DNA from: Candidatus Kapaibacterium sp.
Lineage (GTDB): Bacteria; Bacteroidota; Ignavibacteria; Kapaibacteriales; UBA2268
Assembly (NCBI GenBank): GCA_026418625.1
Contig: JAOABA010000014.1
Coordinates: 1-59,145, forward strand
Direction of reading: 5' to 3'
Length of the DNA: 59,145 nucleotides
Part shown: piece after piece, positions 42,630-50,400 of the stretch
Layout: each line of letters opens with the position of its first letter
Numbering within the stretch: position 1 is the first letter of the stretch
Notes under the pieces: model-generated
Database searches by the model: none
Told to the model about the DNA's origin: nothing
The model's input: the letters and a program-made list of their open reading frames with translations, nothing else
Position numbers and translations under genes: made by a program

Positions 42630-43714
42630 AAACAATTTGTATTGCTGGGAAAAATAATATAGCGGTTGATGTCTTGAATTATATAAAAAATAATTTTAAT
42701 CATAATTTATGTGTTGTTTTAAACAAAACTGATAAAGGAATAAATGGTTTTCAAAGATCATTAAAGTATTATGCACTAGAATGGAACATAGATATTTTTA
42801 ATTTAGATGAGATATATAACATAGATGATTTAATTTTTTTATCACTCGAATTCGATAGGATAATTAAACCTGAAAAATTTAAGACAAAAAATTTATTCAA
42901 TATACATTTTTCCTTATTACCAGAATATAAAGGGATGTACACTTCAGCTCTTCCAATTTTACATGGAAAGAATTATTCAGGAGTAACTTTACATGAAATT
43001 GATGAGGGAATTGACACTGGTGATATTATTGACCAAGTAAAATTTGAAATACCAGAATATTATACTTCTCGAGATTTATATTTAAAATACATTGAAGAAG
43101 GGACTCAATTAGTTATTACTAATATTGAAAAAATAATAAAAAATAATTATAATAAATTTAAACAACCATACGAAAACTCAACTTATTTTTCAAAGAAATC
43201 AATTGATTATTCAAATCTACAAATTGATTATAATACAACGGCTTATCAAATTGTTAATCAATTAAGAGCATTTACTTTCCGAGAGTATCAACTTCCAACG
43301 TACAATAACAAAAAAATTAGTAAATGGGAAATATTAAGTGAAAAATCTAATAAATTTTCAGGATTAGTTGATTATGAAAGCGATATCTTTGTTATTCTAA
43401 ATTCTATTGATTATAAAATTAAAATTTATTATGACTTTTATGACCAATTATGGGAGAGCTGTATAAAAAATGATATTATATCTTTGGAAAAGTATTATTT
43501 CTTGGTTGAAGATATAAACCTGAGGTCAAATGATGGTCTGAATGCACTTCTTTATTCAATTAAGAATGGATCATATGAGTGTGTTAGGTTTCTAATAAAT
43601 AAAAATGCAGATACTAATATCTATGATTATGAAGGTAAATCGGCAATAAATTATGCTGAAGAATTTAGTAAATTGAACAATGACCCAAGAATTCTTGATT
43701 TATTAAAAGTTTAA
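42626..43714 (+). CDS. sugar N-formyltransferase with ankyrin-repeat tail (QdtF-like)
   Basis: The 362-residue protein has the formyltransferase core using N10-formyl-tetrahydrofolate: NIHFSLLPEYKG with catalytic Asn92 and His94, and DEGIDTGDI with Asp130. A middle beta domain runs to about 285. The end (about 300-355) shows DGLNALLYSIKNG, ECVRFLINKNADTNI and GKSAINYA, which are ankyrin repeats. QdtF of Providencia alcalifaciens, which formylates dTDP-3-amino-3,6-dideoxyglucose, is known to have such a tail. The overlapping ketoisomerase supports a 3-formamido sugar. An additional aminotransferase (QdtB-like) was not found apart from WbpE. Confidence 0.85.
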   Translation: MKTICIAGKNNIAVDVLNYIKNNFNHNLCVVLNKTDKGINGFQRSLKYYALEWNIDIFNLDEIYNIDDLIFLSLEFDRIIKPEKFKTKNLFNIHFSLLPEYKGMYTSALPILHGKNYSGVTLHEIDEGIDTGDIIDQVKFEIPEYYTSRDLYLKYIEEGTQLVITNIEKIIKNNYNKFKQPYENSTYFSKKSIDYSNLQIDYNTTAYQIVNQLRAFTFREYQLPTYNNKKISKWEILSEKSNKFSGLVDYESDIFVILNSIDYKIKIYYDFYDQLWESCIKNDIISLEKYYFLVEDINLRSNDGLNALLYSIKNGSYECVRFLINKNADTNIYDYEGKSAINYAEEFSKLNNDPRILDLLKV

Positions 43715-43822
43715 GGTTTTCGGTAAAATTAGTTTGAATAAGATATCCAAATTGTAAAAAGAATATTTAATTAGAAACATATACAATTTTTTTCCTTTTT
43801 TAAATAAATCCAAAATTTTGGT

Positions 43823-45115
43823 TTGATAAAAATTATTAAAAAAATTTTCAATTTACCTATTATTAAAGTATCCTCAATGACCTCTATTTCGACGGCAGTG
43901 AGGATGCTAACTGCTTTTATAAGCACAAAAATTGCAGCTATTTTAATCGGACCTCCCGGAGTGGCACTTGTTGGGCAACTGCAGAATTTTTCATCCATCG
44001 TTATGGCGATTGCTACTGGTGGAATAAACACTGGTGTAACGAAATATGTTGCTGAATATAAAAATTCAAAAAATAAAGTCAGACTATTTATAAGCACAGC
44101 TTTAAGAATTAATTTGTTCCTATCGGCAATAGTTGGTTTGTTAATGATAATCTTATCATCATATCTTTCACAAAAACTATTTCATACTTATGATTATCAA
44201 ATTGTTCTGATAATTTTTGGCTTTACAATTATATTATATGCTCTAAATACACTACTTCTTTCGATTTTGAATGGTTTTAAAGAATTCAAAAAATATGTTA
44301 TAATAAATATTGTTGCCAGTCTTACAGGACTTATTTTTTCAGTTAGTTTAATATTCCTTTTAGGAATTTTAGGTGCTTTGATTTCAATTGTAACTTATCA
44401 ATCGGTAGTTGTTGTAGTAACAATAATAATGTTAACAAAGACAGAATGGTTTAATATAAGCTATTTCAAATTTGGCTTTAGCAAGATTGCTTTAAAAAAG
44501 TATCTTGGATACACATTAATGGTTTTAGTTTCAGCTTTCACAGTTCCAGTAGCATCAATAATAATCAGGAATTACATAACTACTCATTTATCATTGAATG
44601 ATGCAGGGATTTGGGAAGGGATAAATCAAATTTCTGCTATAGTATTTATGTTTATTAATACGACTTTAATAACATATTATATCCCACGATTATCCGAATT
44701 GAAAGAAAAAAAAGATTTAAAAAAAGAGATATATACTACAGCTAAACTTGTTTTACCAATAACATTTATAGCTTGTGCACTACTTTTTTTTTTAAGAGAC
44801 ATTGTTATCAAGATTTTATTCTCTTCAGATTTTTTGTTGATGCGTGAGTTGTTCCTTTTTCAAATGATAGGTCTTTTTTTGAAATTGGCAAGTTTTCTAA
44901 TAGCTACATTAATGCATGCTAAAGCAAAAACAAAAGAATTTGTAATTACTGAAATTTTATTCTCAGCAATAAATGTAATCCTTGCAATATTATTTATTAA
45001 TATTTACGGATTAGTTGGAGTTACAATTGCTTTTACAATCAATTATCTTCTTTACATAATCACAATGATATTTATTTTTCGTGATATTATTTTTTATAAG
45101 CCTGCTACTCCTTAA
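43823..45115 (+). CDS. wzx: Wzx-type polysaccharide flippase (O-antigen translocase)
   Basis: The 430-residue protein has about 12 membrane spans of the MOP/Wzx superfamily. STKIAAILIGPPGVALVGQLQNFSSI in the first span region and GGINTGVTKYVAEYKN in the next loop match WzxE-like translocases. It would flip an undecaprenyl-diphosphate-linked repeat unit across the inner membrane. Start is TTG at 43823. An ATG 18 codons later (MTSISTAV) is also possible and would keep the first span. It ends 11 bases inside the convergent carbonic anhydrase gene. Confidence 0.88.
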   Translation: MIKIIKKIFNLPIIKVSSMTSISTAVRMLTAFISTKIAAILIGPPGVALVGQLQNFSSIVMAIATGGINTGVTKYVAEYKNSKNKVRLFISTALRINLFLSAIVGLLMIILSSYLSQKLFHTYDYQIVLIIFGFTIILYALNTLLLSILNGFKEFKKYVIINIVASLTGLIFSVSLIFLLGILGALISIVTYQSVVVVVTIIMLTKTEWFNISYFKFGFSKIALKKYLGYTLMVLVSAFTVPVASIIIRNYITTHLSLNDAGIWEGINQISAIVFMFINTTLITYYIPRLSELKEKKDLKKEIYTTAKLVLPITFIACALLFFLRDIVIKILFSSDFLLMRELFLFQMIGLFLKLASFLIATLMHAKAKTKEFVITEILFSAINVILAILFINIYGLVGVTIAFTINYLLYIITMIFIFRDIIFYKPATP

Positions 45116-45644
45116 CCAGATATAATCTGTTGTCTTCGACTTTATAAATCATTGGGGCGATTGTGATTTTTGGGTAACGATGTCGCAGACGCTTAACTTC
45201 GCTTAAAATGAAATCAACTTCATTTCCGATTTCGAACATAGGACCATAGTGATAGAAATGTTCCTCAGCTTGCTCGGTTGTCCAACCGGCATTTTCTGTT
45301 AAACCTTTAACGAATAATTCTTTTTTTGAAATCAGATTGACCATACCACAGTTTGTATGACCAATTAAGGCAATGTGTCGGACACCACCAACTGCAATTG
45401 CGAAGGAGACCTTGAATTCGCTGTATCTTAGGTTCGCACCGCCGGTTCTGATGATGAAAGAGAAATTTTCAGGAATATTTAACATTTTGCGATTGTCCAT
45501 ACACATTCCAATTAACAATTCAGCTTTTTCGTATTTTTGATGAGGCTTGTTTAGGTTGTGATACTCTAATAATTTACCAATAGGAGTATCAATATATTCC
45601 TGACTGATGTCGGACTTTTTTTCTATTGCTATTAATCTATCCAT
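45105..45644 (-). CDS. beta-class carbonic anhydrase-like protein
   Basis: The 179-residue protein has all zinc ligands and partner residues of beta-carbonic anhydrases: Cys48 and Asp50-x-Arg52 in MCMDNRK, then His96 and Cys99 in GHTNCGM. RTGGANLRYSEF and FAIAVGGVRHIALIGHTNCG are typical. It should interconvert CO2 and bicarbonate. It is somewhat shorter than the plant/E. coli forms and belongs to the small bacterial group. It stands alone on the minus strand at the end of the polysaccharide locus. Confidence 0.85.
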   Translation of the reverse strand: MDRLIAIEKKSDISQEYIDTPIGKLLEYHNLNKPHQKYEKAELLIGMCMDNRKMLNIPENFSFIIRTGGANLRYSEFKVSFAIAVGGVRHIALIGHTNCGMVNLISKKELFVKGLTENAGWTTEQAEEHFYHYGPMFEIGNEVDFILSEVKRLRHRYPKITIAPMIYKVEDNRLYLVKE

Positions 45645-45713
45645 TTCTATTAAAATATAATTAAATTATGTTTGATGGAAATGTAAATTAATTTTTTTTG
45701 GGCAATTATAAAA

Positions 45714-46379
45714 ATGATTAATAAGCTAAGCAAAACAGAAATTGAAGAATTGACTAAAGATACCTTTCAGCAAATCAGTGAAAATGACAGAGACGAAATG
45801 GCTATTCCGTCTTATTCTCATTCGAATCCTTTAATCAGATGGTTGATGTGGAAGCGGCTTGAATACTCATTTCTATTATCTCAGGGGGGAAATTATGAGT
45901 CAGTTCTTGATTTTGGATGTGGCATAGGTGTTTTTCTGCCAACACTGGCAAATAATTTTTCTAAAGTTTATGCAATTGATTTATTCCCTCAGTTTGCGAT
46001 GAAATTATCCGAAACAAAAGGCTTGAATGTCATTTTCAAAGAATCAATTAATGAAATTGAGGATAATTCTCTTGATGTTATTTTTTCCACTGATGTTCTT
46101 GAACACGTTGATAATCTTGATGAGCTAATCAAAAGTTTTAGATTGAAACTGAATCAGAGCGGGAAAATGATTATTTCCGGACCTACGGAAAATTTTGTGT
46201 ATAAGATTGGAAGGTTTTTTGCAGGATTTGCAGGAAAAGGTGATTATCATCACAGAAATATTGATGATATTATAAAAACTATAGTGGATAATGATTTTAA
46301 GATTGAAAAAATTAGGACACTCCCTTTCAGATTTCCACCATATTTATTCAAGGTAATTTCTTTTAAAAAGCTGGATTAA
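45714..46379 (+). CDS. class I SAM-dependent methyltransferase
   Basis: The 221-residue protein has motif I in SVLDFGCGIGVFLPTL near 63-78, YAIDLFP after strand 2, and FSTDVLEHVDNLDEL near 125. KGDYHHRNIDDI near the end is typical of Methyltransf_11-type proteins in surface-glycan settings. Residues 30-55 (IRWLMWKRLEYSFLL) form an N-terminal helix. It is the last plus-strand gene of the region and ends directly at the convergent permease gene. The substrate is unknown. Confidence 0.82.
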   Translation: MINKLSKTEIEELTKDTFQQISENDRDEMAIPSYSHSNPLIRWLMWKRLEYSFLLSQGGNYESVLDFGCGIGVFLPTLANNFSKVYAIDLFPQFAMKLSETKGLNVIFKESINEIEDNSLDVIFSTDVLEHVDNLDELIKSFRLKLNQSGKMIISGPTENFVYKIGRFFAGFAGKGDYHHRNIDDIIKTIVDNDFKIEKIRTLPFRFPPYLFKVISFKKLD

Positions 46380-47555
46380 TTAACCTCTGAAAAGTAAAAA
46401 CCTTTCGTTCATATCCTCAAGTTTTGATGTTTCATTATTGAGAATGAAGTTCAGGGCTTCACCTGTGAACTTTTCGCCTCTTTCGGTAAGGTTAATGATA
46501 CCATTTTCGATAGAAATCATATTATTTTTTTCGGCGAAATCGAGAATTTTTTTTGCTAATGATTTATTCCAACGAAAATGGCCTTCGGTTAAATGGCTGA
46601 TTTCCCGCTCAGGTGGGTTGTTATTAGAAAAGCTGTGGTTTTTAAGGTGAATGAGAAAAGTGAGCAAAGTAAATTCCATTTTTTGTCTTTTTTGGCGTGA
46701 AATGACAGATATTAAGCCATTATCAGGGGCAAAAAGAAAAACAAAAAGGAAAATAAGACCTAAAAGAGTTGCTATCGAGCCAGAAATTGATGTATTAGCA
46801 AGATGAGCTATCCAATAACCACCGATTGCAGAAATAATAGCAATTAATGAGGAATAGAAAAGCATTTTATTTAAATCATTGGTCAATAGGTAAGCTGAAG
46901 CGGGAGGGACAATAATCAAGGCAACGACGAGAATAGCTCCTACAGCGTTGAAAGCTCCAACTGTTGTTAAAGAAGTGATTGACATAAGGAAATAGTGGAT
47001 AACAATTGGTGTAAATCCTAACGAAGCAGCAAGTTCAGCATCGAAAGTGCTAATTTTTAGTTCTTTATAGAAGAATATCATAAGGAAAAGAGTTAGAGAT
47101 AAAATACCAAGCATAACCCAAAGAGAAACCGGACCGATATCAATATCAAAGATGATTAATCTGTCAAGAGGAGCATACGCTAACTCACCAACAAGCACTG
47201 CATCGGTATCAATATGAATATTTCCGAGCTGACTTGAAATAATTAAAACGCCGATACTAAAAAAAGCAGGGAAGACAAGTCCTATAGCAGTATCTTCTTT
47301 AACAAGTTTTGTTTTGGTAATGGATTCGACCACGACGACAGTCAATACGCCAGTTAAAGCTGCAAAGAAAATCAAAATTGGGGAAGAAATATTTTGTGTA
47401 ATTAGAAAACCTATGACAATACCGGGAAGGATAGAGTGGCTGATGGCATCGCTAATCATTGCCATTTGCCTTAAGACGAGGAAAGTTCCCGGAATGGCAC
47501 AAGCGAGGGCAACAACAACGGCTATTAACTGTATTTCAATCTGGGCTGAACTCAT
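46380..47555 (-). CDS. metal ABC transporter permease with winged-helix C-terminal domain, gene 2
   Basis: The 391-residue protein has an ABC-3 family permease part (about residues 1-285). RQMAMISDAISHSILPGIVIGF is the conserved SDAxSHxxLPG motif of zinc/manganese/iron permeases of the ZnuB/MntB/TroD kind. The last 95 residues are soluble: HLTEGHFRWNKSLAKKIL and ISIENGIINLTERGEKFTGEA look like a winged-helix of the DtxR/MntR N-terminal type. It overlaps the preceding permease by 4 bases. No ATPase or binding protein gene is adjacent. Confidence 0.88.
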   Translation of the reverse strand: MSSAQIEIQLIAVVVALACAIPGTFLVLRQMAMISDAISHSILPGIVIGFLITQNISSPILIFFAALTGVLTVVVVESITKTKLVKEDTAIGLVFPAFFSIGVLIISSQLGNIHIDTDAVLVGELAYAPLDRLIIFDIDIGPVSLWVMLGILSLTLFLMIFFYKELKISTFDAELAASLGFTPIVIHYFLMSITSLTTVGAFNAVGAILVVALIIVPPASAYLLTNDLNKMLFYSSLIAIISAIGGYWIAHLANTSISGSIATLLGLIFLFVFLFAPDNGLISVISRQKRQKMEFTLLTFLIHLKNHSFSNNNPPEREISHLTEGHFRWNKSLAKKILDFAEKNNMISIENGIINLTERGEKFTGEALNFILNNETSKLEDMNERFLLFRG

Positions 47556-48646
47556 ATACTTTTTGCTTTCTTGTATCCTTCTTCAGTAAGTGACCAGTTA
47601 TTTAATTGAATTTTTATTAGTCCAAGATTTTCCAATTCTTTAAGGCATTTTTTTCTGAAACCCTGCAAATCGTTCAATAGTTTTATAGAATGAGGATGAG
47701 AGAAATCCTCGTGAGAATCAACAATTTCAAGCATTTGTTGAAGTGTTTTATTCAACCTCATACTTTTTCGATTTTTAATGTAACGTAACTGGCGGCTGAG
47801 TAAGCCTCTTGACGGCGAAAAAACAAAAGAAAGAAGAACCAAAGTTACTGCTATCAAAACAATTATGGGACCTGTAGATAGCCTTAAATTTGTGGAACTA
47901 ATTGCTGTCCCGATAATACCGGATAAAGCACCAAAAATTGCACTGATGATGATCATAGTTCCAAGTTTATTACTCCATTGTCTTGCTGCTGCAGCAGGTG
48001 CGAGTAATAAGGCGCTCATAAGAACTACACCTACAGCTTGAAGTCCTAATACAATAGCTACAACGATAAATGAGGTTAGCAATAAATCGAGAAGATGAAT
48101 ATTATATCCAAGAGTTTTGGCAAATTGAGGATCAAAGGTAAGGATTTTGAACTCTTTCCAAAAAATTATTATCAGAATGAGTGATAATATGCCAATGATT
48201 CCAATGACAATCACGTCAGAAGGAACCAAAGTAGCTGCCTGACCAAATAAAAATCTTTCAAGGCCAGCTTGATTTGCATTTGGTTTTCTTTGAATTATAG
48301 TTAATAGGACAATACCAAATCCAAAAAAAACAGAGAGAATAATACCAAGAGCAGAATCTGATTTTAGTCTTGTATTTTTAGTAATGCTGTTTATCCAGAT
48401 TGCTCCAATGATTCCGCTTAAAGAGGCACCAATGATAAAAAGCAATGTGTCTTTAACCCCTGTAAGAATGAATGCAATAGCAATTCCCGGCAATGCAGAG
48501 TGAGCAATTGCATCGCCGAGAAGGCTTTGTTTTCTAAGAACCGCAAAACTTCCGAGTATTCCACAGGTTAAACCGATTATTGCAGTCCCTAATGTGATTG
48601 TTTGAATTGTGAAATCTGTTAATAAGAGATTTAGATATTCAAACAT
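47552..48646 (-). CDS. metal ABC transporter permease with winged-helix C-terminal domain, gene 1
   Basis: The 364-residue protein is a paralogue of its neighbour. The ABC-3 motif is RKQSLLGDAIAHSALPGIAIAF at about 38-60, followed by eight or so spans to about residue 280. The tail (about 285-364) is soluble, with a predicted winged helix ending in NLGLIKIQLNNWSLTEEGYKKA. Paired permeases occur in the TroCD/MtsBC arrangement. ATG at 48646 is preferred over the TTG two codons before. A lipoprotein gene lies 15 bases upstream on the same strand. Confidence 0.88.
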   Translation of the reverse strand: MFEYLNLLLTDFTIQTITLGTAIIGLTCGILGSFAVLRKQSLLGDAIAHSALPGIAIAFILTGVKDTLLFIIGASLSGIIGAIWINSITKNTRLKSDSALGIILSVFFGFGIVLLTIIQRKPNANQAGLERFLFGQAATLVPSDVIVIGIIGILSLILIIIFWKEFKILTFDPQFAKTLGYNIHLLDLLLTSFIVVAIVLGLQAVGVVLMSALLLAPAAAARQWSNKLGTMIIISAIFGALSGIIGTAISSTNLRLSTGPIIVLIAVTLVLLSFVFSPSRGLLSRQLRYIKNRKSMRLNKTLQQMLEIVDSHEDFSHPHSIKLLNDLQGFRKKCLKELENLGLIKIQLNNWSLTEEGYKKAKSI

Positions 48647-48661
48647 ATTCAAACAAAAGAA

Positions 48662-49093
48662 TTAGATTTTGATTACTTTTAATGTTTTGAAATACTTGTC
48701 ACAAAGGTGATATTCTAACTTGGCACCGTCAAGAACAGCCTCAGAAATTTGACTACCGAAAAGTTTAAAAACATCTGTTAAAGATTCATCTTTTTCCTTG
48801 CCTTCCTGAACAACCATTCTAAATTGATAAACATCATTTTCTTTGAGTAATTGAACTGAAACAGGGTTTTCATTTCCAAAAAAACCTGATTCGACTAAGA
48901 AATTACCAAGTTTGTTAGCCAACTCTTTGGTGACTGGAGCTTTATAATAAAGCTCACCCTTGCCAAATTCAAGCTTTTCACCATAATTATCGCAACTTTG
49001 CAAGATAAGACCCGCAACTGGAATCAGAATAATAAGCAAAAGATATTTTCTGAAATTCATTGCCAAGGACAATTTGTTTTTTAATATATTCAT
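48662..49093 (-). CDS. hypothetical lipoprotein upstream of the metal permeases
   Basis: The 143-residue protein has a signal sequence ending in the lipobox LQSC at about residues 31-34. The mature part, KLEFGKGELYYKAPVTKELANKLGNFLVESGFF, continues to VYQFRMVVQEG and a Lys-rich end. I recognise no named family. ATG at 49093 has GAGG seven bases before it and is preferred over an internal ATG at residue 12. It is close to the permeases on the same strand, so it may serve in metal uptake, but it does not look like a TroA/ZnuA binding protein. Confidence 0.6.
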   Translation of the reverse strand: MNILKNKLSLAMNFRKYLLLIILIPVAGLILQSCDNYGEKLEFGKGELYYKAPVTKELANKLGNFLVESGFFGNENPVSVQLLKENDVYQFRMVVQEGKEKDESLTDVFKLFGSQISEAVLDGAKLEYHLCDKYFKTLKVIKI

Positions 49094-49165
49094 TTAATAC
49101 CTCACAAAAAAAGTTAATAATAAATTTTTTATTAGTCAAATATAAGAATAAATTGCAAACAAATA

Positions 49166-49194
49166 AAAAAAGGGACGAAGACAGTCCCTTTTTC
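49166..49194 (-). terminator. Rho-independent terminator of porU-porV
   Basis: AAAAAAGGGAC at the left pairs with GTCCCTTTTT at the right around a short loop. On the minus strand the hairpin is followed by a run of T. It lies 22 bases beyond the porV stop. Confidence 0.85.
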
Positions 49195-49215
49195 AAAACG
49201 ATTTTATTTTAAATT

Positions 49216-50313
49216 TTATTTCCAGTCAATGAGTAAAGAAAATCTCATTGTATTAGCAAGGGGGTGATTTTCTTCGATTGTATTGATAAAACTGAAATCG
49301 AGTCTGAAAATGTCATATCTCACTCCAGCTCCGAAGTTCCAGTATTTTCTGTTACCAAGGCGTGATGGTTCGGTGAAGTAACCTAATCTGAGAGCGACAA
49401 TACTTTCATACCAATACTCAGCGCCAAGTGAAAGTTCGGCACCGGGGTTTTGCCAACCTGTAATTAAAGATTTTGGAACGGGGTCGGAACCAAGAGAATC
49501 ACGTTTAACTAAAAGTTTTGCAACATCAACAGCAAATTTTAAATCATTAAAGTCATCTTTAACGATTGTGTAGGCTGCACCAAGACGAAGTGTTGTCGGG
49601 AGTGGATCTGATTCATTACGATAAGTTACCTTGGGACCGACATTTTGAAGATTAGCTCCTAAACTTAATTTATCTTCGAAAAAGCCGAGATCCGAAGGTT
49701 TCCAAAGAACACCTAAATCGAAGGAACCACTTCTTCCTGTTCCAGCATCACCCTGAGTAGTAATTGTTGCTGGAGCGAGGTTAGATTGAATATATCTAAG
49801 TTGGAATCCAATGCCGAGATCTTTAGCAACAATAGTTCCATAGGAAATTCCGACAGCAAATTCGTTAGAAAGGAATTTACCGGCGACGTTGCCGTTTTCG
49901 TAAGTTCTTGTAAACTCTCCAAGATTCATAAAAACGAAATTAAGAGCAACGGTTCCATCAAGAGATTCAATAAATTGCCCAATAGTTCCATAGCTATAGA
50001 AAAGGTCGGCATTAAATTGAGGCAACCATCTGGAAAATGAAAGTGCAATTTGACGGTAAGGGGATCTTTCTTCGGGATCATTCACATTACCAACCCAATC
50101 GTGAAAACCGAGACCAGCAGGGTTCCAGAAAATTGCATTAATATCATCAGCTATTGCGGTGCCGACTTCCCCCATACCACTTGATCTGGCATCGGGAGAT
50201 ATAAGTAAAAAAGGAACCGCAGCGCCTCCCGCTTGAGAATATAAGTTAGTAACAGGTAAACCTGTAATAAGAGTCAATGTAAGCAGAAGAGCGCTTAACC
50301 TACTTAATTTCAT
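49216..50313 (-). CDS. porV: type IX secretion outer-membrane protein PorV
   Basis: The 365-residue protein has a signal peptide (MKLSRLSALLLTLTLITG, cleavage near YSQA). The mature start, AAVPFLLISPDARSSGMGEVGTAIADD, continues to NAIFWNPAGLGF, which is the PorV signature. The rest is FadL-like strands with the final FSLLIDWK. PorV is the shuttle that carries type IX substrates to the PorU sortase. The ATG at 50313 has GGAGG upstream and gives the correct signal peptide; an earlier in-frame start at 50361 would add 16 residues and spoil it. It follows porU by 87 bases. Confidence 0.92.
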   Translation of the reverse strand: MKLSRLSALLLTLTLITGLPVTNLYSQAGGAAVPFLLISPDARSSGMGEVGTAIADDINAIFWNPAGLGFHDWVGNVNDPEERSPYRQIALSFSRWLPQFNADLFYSYGTIGQFIESLDGTVALNFVFMNLGEFTRTYENGNVAGKFLSNEFAVGISYGTIVAKDLGIGFQLRYIQSNLAPATITTQGDAGTGRSGSFDLGVLWKPSDLGFFEDKLSLGANLQNVGPKVTYRNESDPLPTTLRLGAAYTIVKDDFNDLKFAVDVAKLLVKRDSLGSDPVPKSLITGWQNPGAELSLGAEYWYESIVALRLGYFTEPSRLGNRKYWNFGAGVRYDIFRLDFSFINTIEENHPLANTMRFSLLIDWK

Positions 50314-50400
50314 TTTTTTATTCCTCCAGTTTAAAATGCTTTTTTTATTAATGTTATCCATCGTATAATTTGTTAAAGAATTGAAGAAAATATTTCAAAT

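Noticed and set aside
37280-45115. Insertion sequence or integrase explaining the AT-rich block
   Set aside because: No transposase or integrase gene, and no clear terminal inverted repeats or target duplications, could be seen at either edge. Homologous recombination is a simpler reading.
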